Made by a program: the position numbers and the translations under genes. The notes beneath the pieces are model-generated. The model saw only the letters and a list, made by a program, of their open reading frames with translations, was not told where the DNA came from and did no database searches. Positions 13,703 to 25,910 of a stretch of DNA of 64,000 bases are shown here, piece by piece. Source of the stretch: Liolophura sinensis. Taxonomy: Eukaryota > Mollusca > Polyplacophora > Chitonida > Chitonidae. The stretch's first letter is position 1, and the number at the start of each line of letters is the position of its first letter. The DNA is taken from the NCBI RefSeq assembly GCF_032854445.1, contig NC_088297.1, positions 11,680,163 to 11,744,162 of the forward strand. The letters run 5' to 3'.

Positions 13703-13862
13703 TAGAGCATTATATATCGATATGAATTAATTCCACTCTCATAAGACGACCCTTATATATGTACTTTGTAAGTTAGTATACATGTCACTTCCATGTTAAT
13801 TTATGCAAATAGCTGAGCAACTGTCTAATGAAGTGGACACGAATTTAAAGAGTTAATCTTAT

Positions 13863-14100
13863 CAGAAAGCCATTCCCTTAACGACCCATTTTATAATACT
13901 CTAATCCTTTAATCTACATGTATGTATTGACTAATTGGTCAACTATACTCATAAATTTTAAAAAATGAGGTTAATGAGGTTTACTAATGACCCCTTTTAA
14001 TACTCCAATCCTGGTCAGATAACCTGGTCTGATAAACAAGTAAGAGCCTTTCTACTAATGACCCCTTCTAATACTCCAATCCTTTAAGCTGTACTTGATT
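13863..14100 (+). repeat. Degenerate direct repeats
   Basis: TGACCCCTTCTAATACTCCA with AATCCT recurs three times (about 13880, 13988, 14058) with diverged spacers. Confidence 0.5.
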
Positions 14101-14426
14101 AGATAGTTGTACATATATACACCTACATGTATATATAAATAAATTTAAACTCAAGTGAGTGTATATTAAACATTAAAACATGAAGTAACTTCAAATGGCG
14201 GTCAGTGGTGAAATATACACACATGTATGTGAAAAGTGTCTCAAGAAAAAAGGTTTTTGTTGTGAGTATAATTTCCCCTAAATCACACATTTTCTAGTAC
14301 ACGGAATCCATGGTAACAGATTCATGTACATGCATGTATATGTGTGTGTCAGCCATTTCTGGAACTGGTAATAATAATGCTAGGCTTATATGAATCAGAA
14401 CGCTACATGTAGGACCTACAGCCAGG

Positions 14427-14691
14427 GTGGGGGCTCAGTTGGTTAGCACGCTAGCGCAGCGTAATGACCCAGGAGTCTCTCACCATTGCAGTCGCTTTGA
14501 GTTCAAGTCCAACTCATGCTGGCTTCCTCTCCGGCCGTACGTGGCAAGGTCTGCCAGCAACCTGCGGATGGTCGTGGGTTTCCCCTGGGCTCTGCCGGGT
14601 TTCCACCCACCATAACGCTCACTGCCTTCGTATAAGTGAAATATTCTAGAGTACGGCATAAAATACCAATCAAATAAATAAATAAATAAAT
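14427..14691 (+). mobile_element. SINE family A, full length with 13-bp target duplication
   Basis: Head GGGGGCTCAGTTGGTTAGCA and B-box-like GAGTTCAAGTCC, core, then (AAAT)n. ACCTACAGCCAGG flanks both sides (14414-14426 and 14692-14704), which fixes the insertion borders. Confidence 0.92.
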
Positions 14692-15894
14692 ACCTACAGC
14701 CAGGCACGAAAATAATAAGTATTATCACAGAGACTGACTGTAGAACCTATATTTATCTTCAGACTTAAAGACTTTAAACACAGCTAAAATTAAAATATTT
14801 TAATTGTACTGGCAAAACTAAGGACCACATATCTTACTGACATGTTTGGTTTACTTATTTTTTTTTTTTTTTTTTTGGTATATTTTTTATGCTTTCCCTG
14901 TTTTTCAAGGCTTAGATGATATTAGATGATATTTAGGGTTAACATCTGCTCCTCCGACAGTGAAAAAATAAAACCCTTTATTCTGCCCATAAAACACCAA
15001 TTTAAATTGACGCTGCCTAATCCCAAAGCCTGGCTGGAACTTCTAGTTTCCCTCCCCATATCATGTTTTTTTTTTTCCTGCTTCTGTGAATCTGTTTATA
15101 TCCTCTTATACCTACATGTATAAAATCTATCCATCCATGTCGATGTGTCTATGTGATGTCTTTCCATCTAGTTAATAATAAGACAAATCCTGAATAGTAT
15201 TATGTTTACCAAAAAGGCAAACTGATTGACATTGTCATGCACCATCTTGCAACCCTCCATCAACAACAATGGGGGCTGTATAAAAAGAAAATTAAGACAC
15301 ATGCAATTTACACATGCCGTATATATATACTCACTGTGTTCTTGGTTCTGGATGGCTGAGCCAAAGTGATGATGTAAGGCAAGTGGTACGACTTGTTCAG
15401 CTGATGTCGCGACCTTTGGCCCCTCATCTTCTTGCTGCTGAAAAACAGAAGTGGGTACAGGACTTATCTACTTTGTTGGTGATCGCAAGGCGTAACTTTA
15501 TCCGTAAGTCGGGAAGGGAACAACACTGACTGATTTTTCATATGGTTAATCGGGTGTATCCATTAACGGAGAAGAAAACATACAGATGATGCAAGGTCAG
15601 GTAAAACAGCATGAAAACTTATTGCAGATATTCTCTCGATTGTTCTTTCTTTCAGGAGAGAAGGGTATTTGAAAATATGTTTGCATGGTGTGTATTTGGG
15701 GCCACTTCTTGGTGGATATCGTCTTTGCATGATAAATAGGGATGTGATGCACACCTTACAAATTTATCTGAATGTAAATTTCAAATTAATTATAATAATA
15801 TTTATCAATATATTGAAAGTACCAATATGATCAAAATCCAGGTGAACACTTTTGCTAGCTGAAAAGACCAAATTCTATGCAAATATATTTATTA

Positions 15895-16980
15895 AAGTGA
15901 ACATAAAGTCCGCCTCTATATATACACAGAAAAAGTGATACCAGGGGTATAGGACACCGTTATCACAGAAAAATATGTAAAAAAATATGTAAAAAGTTTT
16001 CAAAGCCCAGAAGATGAAGTTCATCATTGGGATATGGCACTAACAGACAATTCACTCCAAGTAGCCATGTTGTAGAAACCCTTATGAACTTGGCCAATCA
16101 CTAGTGCTGAAAGGTTCACATGATAGTTGGCTGTCATGTCAAAAAACTTATTTAGCTGTCGATTGTCAGTGTGGTTTCTTATAGTGGACAGACAAATATT
16201 GTTGCAATAAACTGGACTTAAAGGTTTAATTTAAGTGTTAAACTGATACATTTTGAACCACATATTTATGAGCAGGGAACTGAAAATGGCTGCCCCGTGT
16301 CACAGTGCTTACATGTTGGACAGGATACTGCAGTAATTTGTCAGGCTGAGCTGGCAAAAAAAATGCCTCTGAGAGTAACTGCTTGAAGCAAACTATTGCG
16401 ACTTTTGCATTATTTTTCCTTAGCAAAATCAGACTGGTTATGAAAATATCTTCCCAAAATCTGTATGAAAGGGTCTGTTATCAATCAGAATTTTGTGCTA
16501 TGTTTGGTAAATTCCCTGAAGTCGGTACTGCCAACTACAGCTGTAGACTAATGCTACACTCAAGCGGGGACGAGGATGAGAAGAGCCACTTAAACATAAT
16601 GCCTTGTGTCCACAAACATCGCCCTGAACGAGCGATTAACTACAAGAAACATTGGCCCTTTGAACATGGAACAGAGCTGATACTCCTCTGATTGGGTGTC
16701 AGGTGTTTTTGTTAGTATTTTCTTAATGTCACATCGTTTCATACGGATGGTAGGAGAGAGCTCCTAGGTTATATGACGTCACTCTAGACAGCTATAACAT
16801 AGTAAAATGGTGTCACCAAATGAGTGGCTAGGAACTGACGGACTGTTTGCTATTTATTTTGATGATATTCCAGAAATGCTCTAAAAATATAGTGTAGAAT
16901 TTTTAAAATATTTTTAGAACATTTCTGGAATACTACTTTTTAAATTAATTCAGCTTTAGTGGCTGACTTTATGTTCACTT
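15895..16980. mobile_element. Non-autonomous DNA transposon, 1086 bp, TA target duplication
   Basis: The ends are inverted repeats: left AAGTGAACATAAAGTCCGCC, right its reverse complement with one mismatch (GGCTGACTTTATGTTCACTT). Both are flanked by TA (15893-15894 and 16981-16982), as in Tc1/mariner-like elements. Internal frames (for example 102 codons at 16383-16691) show no transposase motif. It ends about 55 bp before the 27-bp array. Confidence 0.72.
16865..16933. repeat. Hairpin-forming inverted repeat inside the TIR element
   Basis: TATTCCAGAAATGCTCTAAA on the left is mirrored by TTTAGAACATTTCTGGAATA on the right, with an AT-rich loop. Each arm contains TTCCAGAA, which resembles heat-shock element half-sites. 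Confidence 0.6.
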
Positions 16981-17035
16981 TACACATGTGTTACATCCTT
17001 ATTTATAACATTATTAGGCAAAGACAACAATTCTG

Positions 17036-18664
17036 AAGTACCAATCTGATGACAATCCCACAAAGTACAAATCTGATAACTATCTTACACAGTACCAATC
17101 TGATGACCATACTACACAGTACCGATCTGATGACCATACTACACAGTACCAATCTGATGACCATACAACACAGTGCCAATCTGATGACCATACAACACAG
17201 TACCGATCTGATGACCATACTACACAGTACCGATCTGATGACCATAGTACACAGTACCAATCTGATGACCATACTGCACAGTACCAATCTGATGACCATA
17301 CTACACAGTACCAATCTGATGACCATACTACACAGTACCAATCTGAAGACCATACTACACAGTACCGATCTGATGACCATACTACACAGTATCAATCTGA
17401 TGACCATACTGCACAGTACCATTCTGATGACCACACAATACCAACCTGATGACTAGACTACACAGTACCAATCTGATGACCATACTACACAGTACCAACC
17501 TGATGACTCTACAGTACCAATCTGATGATCATACTACACAGTACCAATCTGATGACCATACTACACAGTACCAACCTGATGACTATACAGTACCAACCTG
17601 ATGACCATACTACACAATACCAACCTGATGACTAGACTACACAGTACCGATCTGATGACCATAGTACACAGTACCAATCTGATGACCACACTACACAGTA
17701 CCAATCTGAAGACCATACTACACAGTACCGATCTGATGACCATACTACACAGTATCAATCTGATGACCATACTGCACAGTACCATTCGGATGACCACACA
17801 ATACCAACCTGATGACTAGACTACACAGTACCAATCTGATGACCATACTACACAGTACCAACCTGATGACTCTACAGTACCAATCTGATGATCATACTAC
17901 ACAGTACCAATCTGATGACCATACTACACAGTACCAATCTGATGACTATACAGTACCAACCTGATGACCATACTACAAAGTACCAATCTGATGACCATAC
18001 TACACAATACCAACCTGATGACTAGACTACACAGTACCAATCTGATGACCATACTACACAGTACCAACCTGATGACTCTACAGTACTAATCTGATGATCA
18101 TACTACACAGTACCAATCTGATGACCATACTACACAGTACCAACCTGATGACTATACAGTACCAACCTGATGACCATACTACAAAGTACCAATCTGATGA
18201 CCATACTACACAATACCAACCTGATGACTATACTACACAGTACCAATCTGATGACCATACTACACAATACCAACCTGATGACCATACTACACAGAACCAA
18301 TCTCATGACCATAGTACACAGTACCAATCTGATGACTCTACAGTACCAAACTGATGATCATACTACACAGTACCAATCTGATGATCATACTACACAGTAC
18401 CAACCTGATGACTATACAGTACCAACCTGATGATCATACTACACAGTACCAATCTGATGACCATACTACACAGTACCAACCTGATGACTATACAGTACCA
18501 ACCTGATGACCATACTACAAAGTACCAATCTGATGACCATACTACACAGTACCAACCTGATGACCATACTACACAGTACCAACCTGATGACCAAACTACA
18601 CAGTACTATCTCTGATGACCATACTGCACAGTACCAACCTGATGACCACACAGCACCAATCTGT
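17036..18664 (+). repeat. 27-bp minisatellite with higher-order structure, about 60 units
   Basis: Unit CCATACTACACAGTACCAAT with CTGATGA. Shortened units (CTCTACAGTACC) recur in order, giving ~363-bp (17340 versus 17703) and ~336-bp (18096 versus 18432) higher-order repeats. Because 27 is a multiple of three, frames are open on both strands; I do not consider them genes. Confidence 0.95.
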
Positions 18665-18836
18665 GGACTGTGATACACAGTATAAATATACTGTTTATCC
18701 TCGAGAGTGCCTAATTGAGAATTATGTTATACAGAACTAATGCGAGGATTATCCTACAGAACTGAGTCAAGGGCAATTTCATTTTAATACAAGTGCTGTA
18801 ACCAATCTGAATCAAGGTTTTCCCAATTATTCAGGA

Positions 18837-19012
18837 ATACGCTGTGAGTTGAAGTCTAGTGCTGGCTTCCTCCCCGGTCTTACGTGGGAAGGTCTGTCAG
18901 CAACCTGCGGATGGTTGTAGGTTTCCCCCGGGCTCTGTCCGTTTTCCTCCCACCAAATTGCTGGTCGCCATCGTATAAGTGAAATATTCTTGAGTACTAA
19001 ATAAATAAATTA
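18837..19012 (+). mobile_element. SINE family A, 5'-truncated
   Basis: Begins near GCTGTGAGTTGAAGTC and contains the core GCAACCTGCGGATGG and TATAAGTGAAATATTCTTGA, with a shortened end and an (AAAT)n tail. Confidence 0.8.
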
Positions 19013-21130
19013 TTCAGGAATATTCAGGTACCAACAAACCAATGAAATGATAAACATGGCAAAATGTAAATCATTGATAAATGACTAGTCCACAGGTAAC
19101 CACATTTTTTGCCAAAACATGGGAGCAATTTTGCCAAAATGGAGCCATTAAGCCAATTTCATTCATTCATTCCACGCTATCCTAAAGGACCACTGAACAC
19201 CCATCAGGTCCAGATTTTCACCTTGGTAAAGATCCCAAATTCCTGAACATGTTTCCTTTTCACTGATCACTGATACTCAGAGTATCATCCAGCTGATGGT
19301 GCGATGACAGCTAGCAGAACTGATGCTGTTGTTGTTGTTCTTCTGTTCTTATTATGTCCAGTTAACACCAGGCATGCCTGACGGAAGGTAGAGATACTTC
19401 AATAATTCATGTCCACTGGCCATAAAGCCCAGGATGGTTTAATTAGCGCCTGGACATCGGTCTATGACACAACACCTGGACAGGTGGCACTCATTTACCT
19501 ATCTGAGGCTAAAACAGGTTAATGAGTTCAGTGCTAGGAACTGCATGCAATCTGGCCCTACATGGAAGCTAGATATTCTGTACTTTAACAGCAGTGAGCT
19601 CAGATCTGACCTCACAGACATCAAATGCTTACAAGCACACCTGTACAAATAGGGACTGAGGCTTCATATTTTCTGATCCTGAGAAGTGTCCTTAGTGTGA
19701 AGAAACACCTGGAATCATTTGTTAGGTCAAAGAAAGATTGCAGTGTGAAGTCTACAATTGTGCAGTGTATTAGTGTCTGTGGTAACGGTTGTTCTGTCTT
19801 TCATGTGACGTCATGAAAAACAAACATTAGACGTTAATAAAATGGTGCAAGGCCGTAATGGCCGATTTTAATCTGACCGGTCCCTATTAAAATTAATCAT
19901 TTAATTACACACAGATACATGTATTTACATAATTTGTATGGTTTTGTAATGTATAAACCTTTCAAATTCTCAAATTTTTAAGATTCATGTTTTCCGAGCT
20001 ACATATAAACATGTATGCACAAGGTTAAAGCCAAAGAAAACACTAACATTAAGTATATGACAGATGAAAGATGTTTAAACACAGTCAAGGAAAGTACTTC
20101 AATTTATCTCTCTCAATTTTTTTTTTTAATTAGTAAATTACATTTGAAACTTTTGATTCTATGTTGTAGCTGTCTATATACATATACATTGAATATATAG
20201 ATCAGCCTGAACATCTGTCAAGCACTTTTGCAGGCCAAACTACCACATATCAACACTACACAACAATTTTTTCCAGGCTTTCATGGCTTCGTAAAGGTAC
20301 CATGCCGTTAATTTCTAGACATTCCAAGGTTTTCAAGGAGTTTTGTGGTCCAGATGCCAAGATACCCTTTAATAATATAATAATTATTTATAATTAATTA
20401 ATGTATGAAGTATTCTGATAAAGAATCATGTAAAACAAGCTTCACCAATAGCCATTCACTTCCATGGCAACCAGGTTATGAAAGGAGGTAATCGGTGTAC
20501 TTTCAGCGCTGATAGTTACCTTGGCCCCATGAACAGTGAGAGCGAGAAAATCCAGAAATTTCGTGTTCACAACAATATTACGTTTGTAGCAAAATAATCA
20601 CACTATTCATATTTCGGCTGACAGAAACTCACTGAAAAACTCACTGAAAAACTCACGAAAGCTGACCAGGAATGATTCCACATGCATATTTGAGCTTAGA
20701 GTTCAACCATTCAAAGGACATGTCTGATAATTAGTCATGCAAATACTTCCCAGGAATATACCAGGTTGTTCTGGAAACAACTAGAAACAATTAATTTTCC
20801 AATAAAAGAAGAATGTGAAGTATTATAAATATTCTGATGTAATTAGAAGCCAGCTCTAGACATCCATGTACGCATCACAGCTGGCTGAATTGGACCGTTT
20901 CAGTCTTTCCGGTTGTCACACCTTGACCTGGCCGTCAGATTATGAGGACGCATCTATGTTTAGCCATGAGTATTTGTTAAGGCCACACCAATTTAAAGTG
21001 TTCCTTTAGGGGCAGGTTAATGTTTCCTTTTGAAGACACATTTACAAGATCAGACAAAACTAAGATTTGGTACTCAGGCTACCAAAGAGCTTGCTCAAGC
21101 TAATAAAAAAATTTTTAGGTATTTATGATC

Positions 21131-21240
21131 TGTCACTGATTGGCTGGAATGACAAGACAGGCAAGTTTAGGCTAAAGGGATACACAACTGTCACAGATTG
21201 GCTGGAATGACAAGACAGGCAAGTTTAGGCTAAAGGCATA
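21131..21240 (+). repeat. Tandem duplication of ~58 bp
   Basis: GATTGGCTGGAATGACAAGA followed by CAGGCAAGTTTAGGCTAAAG occurs twice, nearly identical. Confidence 0.9.
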
Positions 21241-21600
21241 TTCCAGGCTGAATTTTAGGTACTGCAGATTTATTCAAGCATGACCAAGTCAGCAAAGTTT
21301 AACCCAGGAATCTTCTATCTTCACTGTCAGCCAGTCAGCGTTGATTCTGTTTTCCTTTAAACACAATGGCTGAATGGGTACACGTTAAATGATCTAAAAT
21401 TTCGTCAAGGACTAAGATGCATTTTACCTGATACTGAGAGTTCAACAGATCTCAGAAAATTACTTAGAAAAGTGCATCTAAGAAAAAGCATGATGAACCA
21501 ATAAATTCAAGAAAGCACACAGCATCCATTTTAAACCGAGACAACCCACAAGTGAGAGTTTAACCATAACTGCACTTTTGCACTTCATGATCCATGTCCA

Positions 21601-21692
21601 TATATTTATTTTATTTATTTATTTGATTGGTGTTTTATGCCGTAGTCAAGAATATTTCACTTATATGATGGCGGCCAGCATTATATCATCCC
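21601..21692 (-). mobile_element. SINE family A, 3' fragment
   Basis: TTTATTTGATTGGTGTTTTA, then CAAGAATATTTCACTTAT and GGCGGCCAGCATTAT: only the 3' end of the element, in minus orientation. Confidence 0.75.
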
Positions 21693-21789
21693 TGATACTG
21701 TCAGGGATGCAAAACTATTTATTTAGATAAACTGAGCGATTGAATGTCTCGTATGGGTGCTCAAACACCTATACCAGATCAGTCCATGC

Positions 21790-21970
21790 ATGTGCATGCC
21801 ACATGCATGTATACACCCACACTACACTAATTCTTCAACCTTTTCAACTGCCTCTGAAAACAATATTTTGAAGCATTCTGAGATAATTTGCACAGTTTTA
21901 TGAGGGCTGCATCTTTAGTCACACAAACAAATCATTTTTTAGTATCATCTTCATAACAATTGTATGCCTA
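21790..21970 (+). repeat. Dispersed repeat, inverted relative of 6235-6430
   Basis: CACAGTTTTATGAGGGCTGC followed by TTTAGTCACACAAACAAATC matches the reverse complement of 6335-6390 with moderate divergence. Confidence 0.5.
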
Positions 21971-22238
21971 AATTTTTCAGTCATCTGACAACGAAGGAAT
22001 TCTTAGAGTGCATGTAATGTGCCTCCTTGTTACAGGATGGATTTCCAACGCTCTTTTATCTAGTGCTGCTTCAATGAGACAACTTACCAAGCAAATATAC
22101 TGATATAAGTTGACCAGTCGTCGCACTATACCCTTCATGCTAAATGCCAAGCGAGCAAGTTACAACTTCCTCTTTTCAGGTCTTAGGTGTGACTTGATCC
22201 AGTATTGACCTTGGATCTACTGCTCCCGAAGCAGACAA
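21965..22238 (-). mobile_element. SINE family B (tRNA-headed, minus orientation)
   Basis: On the plus strand: TTTTTCAGTCATCTGACAAC, TCTTTTATCTAGTGCTGCTT, CTTCATGCTAAATGCCAAGC and GGATCTACTGCTCCCGAAGC. The last is the complement of a tRNA-like head. Confidence 0.75.
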
Positions 22239-23021
22239 TTTACTGTAGATACAAGCTAGTATACACCTGTGCATATGTATGTGACAATGCAATTATCACA
22301 GCTTTCGTCTATATAGTTCAACAACCACAGTTAAATGCTCAATGGAGCAAAGTACGACATAATAGGCAACACCATGGTTCATTGCACATCAAACTCCTGG
22401 CAAACATTACAACTCCTAATTTACCTTTAATACGAGACAGCAGTCAGATAATGCACTTCCAAGCACCATACAAGTCTACACCTCACAAAAGCTTTTATTG
22501 CAAAAGGATATATACATGTATAGCATTGGATCTATGGCCACATTGAAATGATTCTAACATTGACTGTCCAAGTAATGAAGTGCTAAGAGGTGAGCATTTG
22601 ACAGTCGCTGGGGTAGCCCACAACAGACAAGGATAATTATGGCTTGAATTAGCATATGATTTTATTATGGGTGCATGAAGGGCTAATAGGGTTATCTCTA
22701 CAGTGCAATTTCTGAAGTACAAGGGTTAACGTGGGGAGATGAATTAATTAGTAAGACAAGAGTCATCGTATAGTTACTGTACAGATTGGGTGCCCTGCAC
22801 GTAGGGTGTATAATAATGAGTGGGCTCTTCATGTCATAAACCATGCATTCCCACTGCTGAATTCAAAATACATATACAAAAAACTATTCTCTGAATATGT
22901 ATTCATGATTATAACTGCATAATTCAATGGATACAGCAACTTCCAGCGCACATTTTACATAAAAACAAGCTTGGTAATAAACGAGCAGGGCCCTGAAAAT
23001 AACATAACTATTTAATTTCAT

Positions 23022-23290
23022 GGGGCCTCTGTGGCTCAGTTGGTTAGAGCCCTAGTGCAGCAACAATGACCCAGAAGCCTCTCACCAATGTGGTCGCTGT
23101 GAGTTCAAGACCAGCTCATGCTGGATTCCTCTCCGGCCGTAAATGGGAAAGTCTGCCAGCAACCTGCGGATGGATGTGGGTTTCCCCTAGGGCTGTGCCC
23201 GGTTTCCTCCGACCATAATGCTGGCCGCCGTCGTATAAGTGAAATATTCTTGAGTACGGCGTAAAACACCAATCAAATAAATAAACAAAT
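23022..23290 (+). mobile_element. SINE family A, full length
   Basis: GGGGCCTCTGTGGCTCAGTT head, GAGTTCAAGACC B-box-like, conserved core, and tail AAATAAATAAACAAAT. No clear target duplication was found. Confidence 0.88.
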
Positions 23291-23750
23291 TTACCTTTCG
23301 TGAACAGCTGGACAATTTGCATTTATGTCCTGAACCCAGGAATTGTGTACATGTGCACCTGTAACAATTAATTAGTCAATTAGTCAACTCTGACCATTTT
23401 CAAGGCTGATTTTTATTTCAACATACATGACTGTACATAAAAAGGAGTATTCTCTTACATGTCATTAATGTTTATTCACTTATCTGAATATGACGTTCTC
23501 CGGAACATTTGGCGTATTATTATACCAACACCATCCACAGGTTTCTGACAGGTCTTGCCATCTACGATCGGAGAAGAAGTCTTCATGAGCTGAACTTAAG
23601 GTGAGGTTCTCAAATCACTGTGCTTTGTAAACTTGCTAACTACTCGGTCACAGAGTTTGGCATCATTTTTATGTTTTCTTCACCTTCAAACAAGGTGCAG
23701 GTAAATTTACTTTGAGGAATGTAATGAGACAACACCCTTAATACTTGCAC

Positions 23751-23755
<5 letters not shown>

Positions 23756-23847
<92 letters not shown>
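23756..23847. repeat. (AT)n microsatellite
   Basis: About 90 bp of alternating AT with one ACATACAT interruption. Confidence 0.97.
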
Positions 23848-23849
<2 letters not shown>

Positions 23850-24845
23850 TTTGTCATAGTGTTTAAATGTAAGCCATACTTAAGAATTTTTCACTTAAAA
23901 TGTTGGCGGTCAGTTTTACTGGTGGAGGAAGTGATTTACATGTAACTACTGACCACTGGTAAGTTTCTGACAAAGTTTTCCACATGTGATGTACTTATGT
24001 GAACGCCACATTGGTGAAAGACTAGTAGTCACCACAGAACAAATAGGCTTTATAAATGGCCACTCAAGTGTTCACAGCTGCTTTTCTGTCACCTTGATTA
24101 TTCCCACAAGCAGTGAGAACACAGGAATCAACAAGTTATTCAACAAAATATTTTGCCTATGATATGCCAGTAATTCACCATTCTTCCATGTTAAAAGCGT
24201 GATGTATTGCTTCTTGTTGCCATACAGCATGAAGCTCAAAAATCTGTAAAAAGAAAGTAGCTCACCTCTTAGGATACATGTAGAGTGTTCTCGCCTGTCA
24301 AAGTGTTTCTGAAATAGACGTATACGGTCTTAAGACCTGGTTACCCTGAAGATCATCTCCTGGGAACATCTTGAGTGCTGCCTCGCAAGTGACGAGTCCA
24401 CAGAGGTGGACGCGTTACCAGGGGCCAAGGGTTGATGGCCATCATACATGTATGTCCCAAAAATTCAGTGCTACTCAAATATCACAAAGGGTCACATAGA
24501 CGAAGCCAAATGATGTCACATCGCGTACAGTTATAACGCAAAACCCAGCCGAATTGTTTTCAGGTACATGTAGGGCTTGATGTAGAATGGCCGATGTCTT
24601 GATGTTATAGCTAGGACTCATTCAAGGCATTACAAGGTCATCACCTGAAATCAAATATTTTAAACAGGTTTAATTTATGGTAAGTGTTATTGAAAACCTA
24701 AATTATGTTTTATTTTAATAAACGAAAATTCCACTAAATGTCATGAAAAAAACAGCATGCATTACTGCTCATTATTTTATACATGTAGAGATAACCATCA
24801 CTAGCCATTAGCATAGTAAGTTGATAGACTACTTTTCACAAAATA

Positions 24846-24997
24846 CTTATTTATGTATTCATTGGACCTGGGTTTCATGTCGTACTCAAGAATATTTCAC
24901 TTATACAACAGCAGCCAGCATTATGGTGGGAGAGAAACGGGCAGAGTCTGGAGGGAACCCACAACCATCTGCAAGTTGCTGCCAGACCTTCACAAAA
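24846..24997 (-). mobile_element. SINE family A, head-truncated
   Basis: Minus-orientation tail and core: TACTCAAGAATATTTCACTT, CAGCATTATGGTGGGA and ACCATCTGCAAGTTGCTG, then unrelated sequence. Confidence 0.75.
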
Positions 24998-25570
24998 TAC
25001 TGACACTGATGTTGACAAAGATTTCTAATGCAGCAATTTAAAATATTTATTTATTTAACATTGTTTAGTAACCACGGCCTATAAGCCTACATATGCTTAT
25101 GGTGACAGGAAAAAAAGAAAGAAAAAAAAACTCAATAACAAACAACATTAGGAACAAATGTACATACATACTGACGACATACTTTTTTGGATATCTTTTT
25201 TCTTCAGCATTACACATGTACACTGAAAATGTATGTAAACTATGTTGCAAGTTAAAATATTTTGTTGGTCATTCCCTTTAAAACAAACAAAAGAACTTGA
25301 CATAGACCTAGCACATAATGCATAATGCAACAAGAAGTGATTTGGGGTTACGCTTAACTAACTACGGTAGGCTCTGTGTAACTACATGTAAATGCACTTA
25401 TCCGTTCTGGTAGCCTATAAAGAGGTGGGAACAAATTATAGCCAACATCGTTTAATTAGAGTCGCATGCCGACTGGCCAAAAGTAAAAGGAGGTGTGTGA
25501 GACATGCAACTGTTGAAATTATAACTATCAAACAGAAACACAGCGAGACGATGATGTAAAATCAACTCAC

Positions 25571-25760
25571 CGTTTCACCGTCCAAATGTCATTGCTAGTG
25601 TGAAATCACATGGCGACTAGCGGAATCGCTATAAATCGGTGACAATCTCGGCTAACTCAATGCACCTGACACTTCAGTCGAGGCGAGAAGCTAAAAATAC
25701 ACCTCTTGCAGTCCGTGCGAGCCCTTGAGATTTGTCTTTCCGCCCGTCCGGGAGGTCGAA
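25571..25760 (-). other. Candidate non-coding first exon of a minus-strand gene
   Basis: On the minus strand an ACGGTGAAACG/GTGAGTTG splice donor occurs at 25570/25571, downstream of a GC-richer, motif-rich segment. The three ATGs in this stretch each meet a stop quickly, so it would be 5' UTR. If real, intron 1 of that gene covers the left part of the window. No downstream exon was found. Confidence 0.35.
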
Positions 25761-25799
25761 ATTTGACACTAAACAACGGCAAGACTTTTAATCACCCAG

Positions 25800-25910
25800 A
25801 TGCAAACTTCGCGACACGGCGCCCATTGTTGTAAGCCGTCACGTGACGTCGTGATGAGCCAATCACTGTCTGTGACGCCAGACCGAAAAGGGGCGTGTTC
25901 TCTGTCACAA
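25800..25910. promoter_or_regulatory. Candidate promoter: E-box, CRE-like, CCAAT and GC-box cluster
   Basis: Within about 60 bp there are CACGTG (25840-25845), overlapping TGACGTCG (25844-25851), CCAAT (25859-25863) and GGGGCGTG (25890-25897), in locally CpG-rich DNA unlike the AT-rich surroundings. It lies just upstream of the candidate minus-strand first exon. Which direction it drives is not certain. Confidence 0.45.

Larger units (their letters stand above)
18665..21600. other. Non-coding stretch without a recognisable gene
   Basis: Besides one SINE A fragment and the 58-bp duplication, only short unsupported frames are seen. Confidence 0.55.

Noticed and set aside
16383-16691. 102-codon frame inside the inverted-repeat element as a transposase
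   Set aside because: No DDE/DDD or DNA-binding motif and too short; the element looks non-autonomous.
17036-18664. CRISPR-like array
   Set aside because: Units abut without unique spacers, and the sequence is clearly eukaryotic.
17003-18678. Long frames on both strands with M-T-I-L-H-S-T-N-L or V-L-C-S-M-V-I-R repeats
   Set aside because: A 27-bp unit without stops keeps frames open on both strands; nothing else supports a gene.
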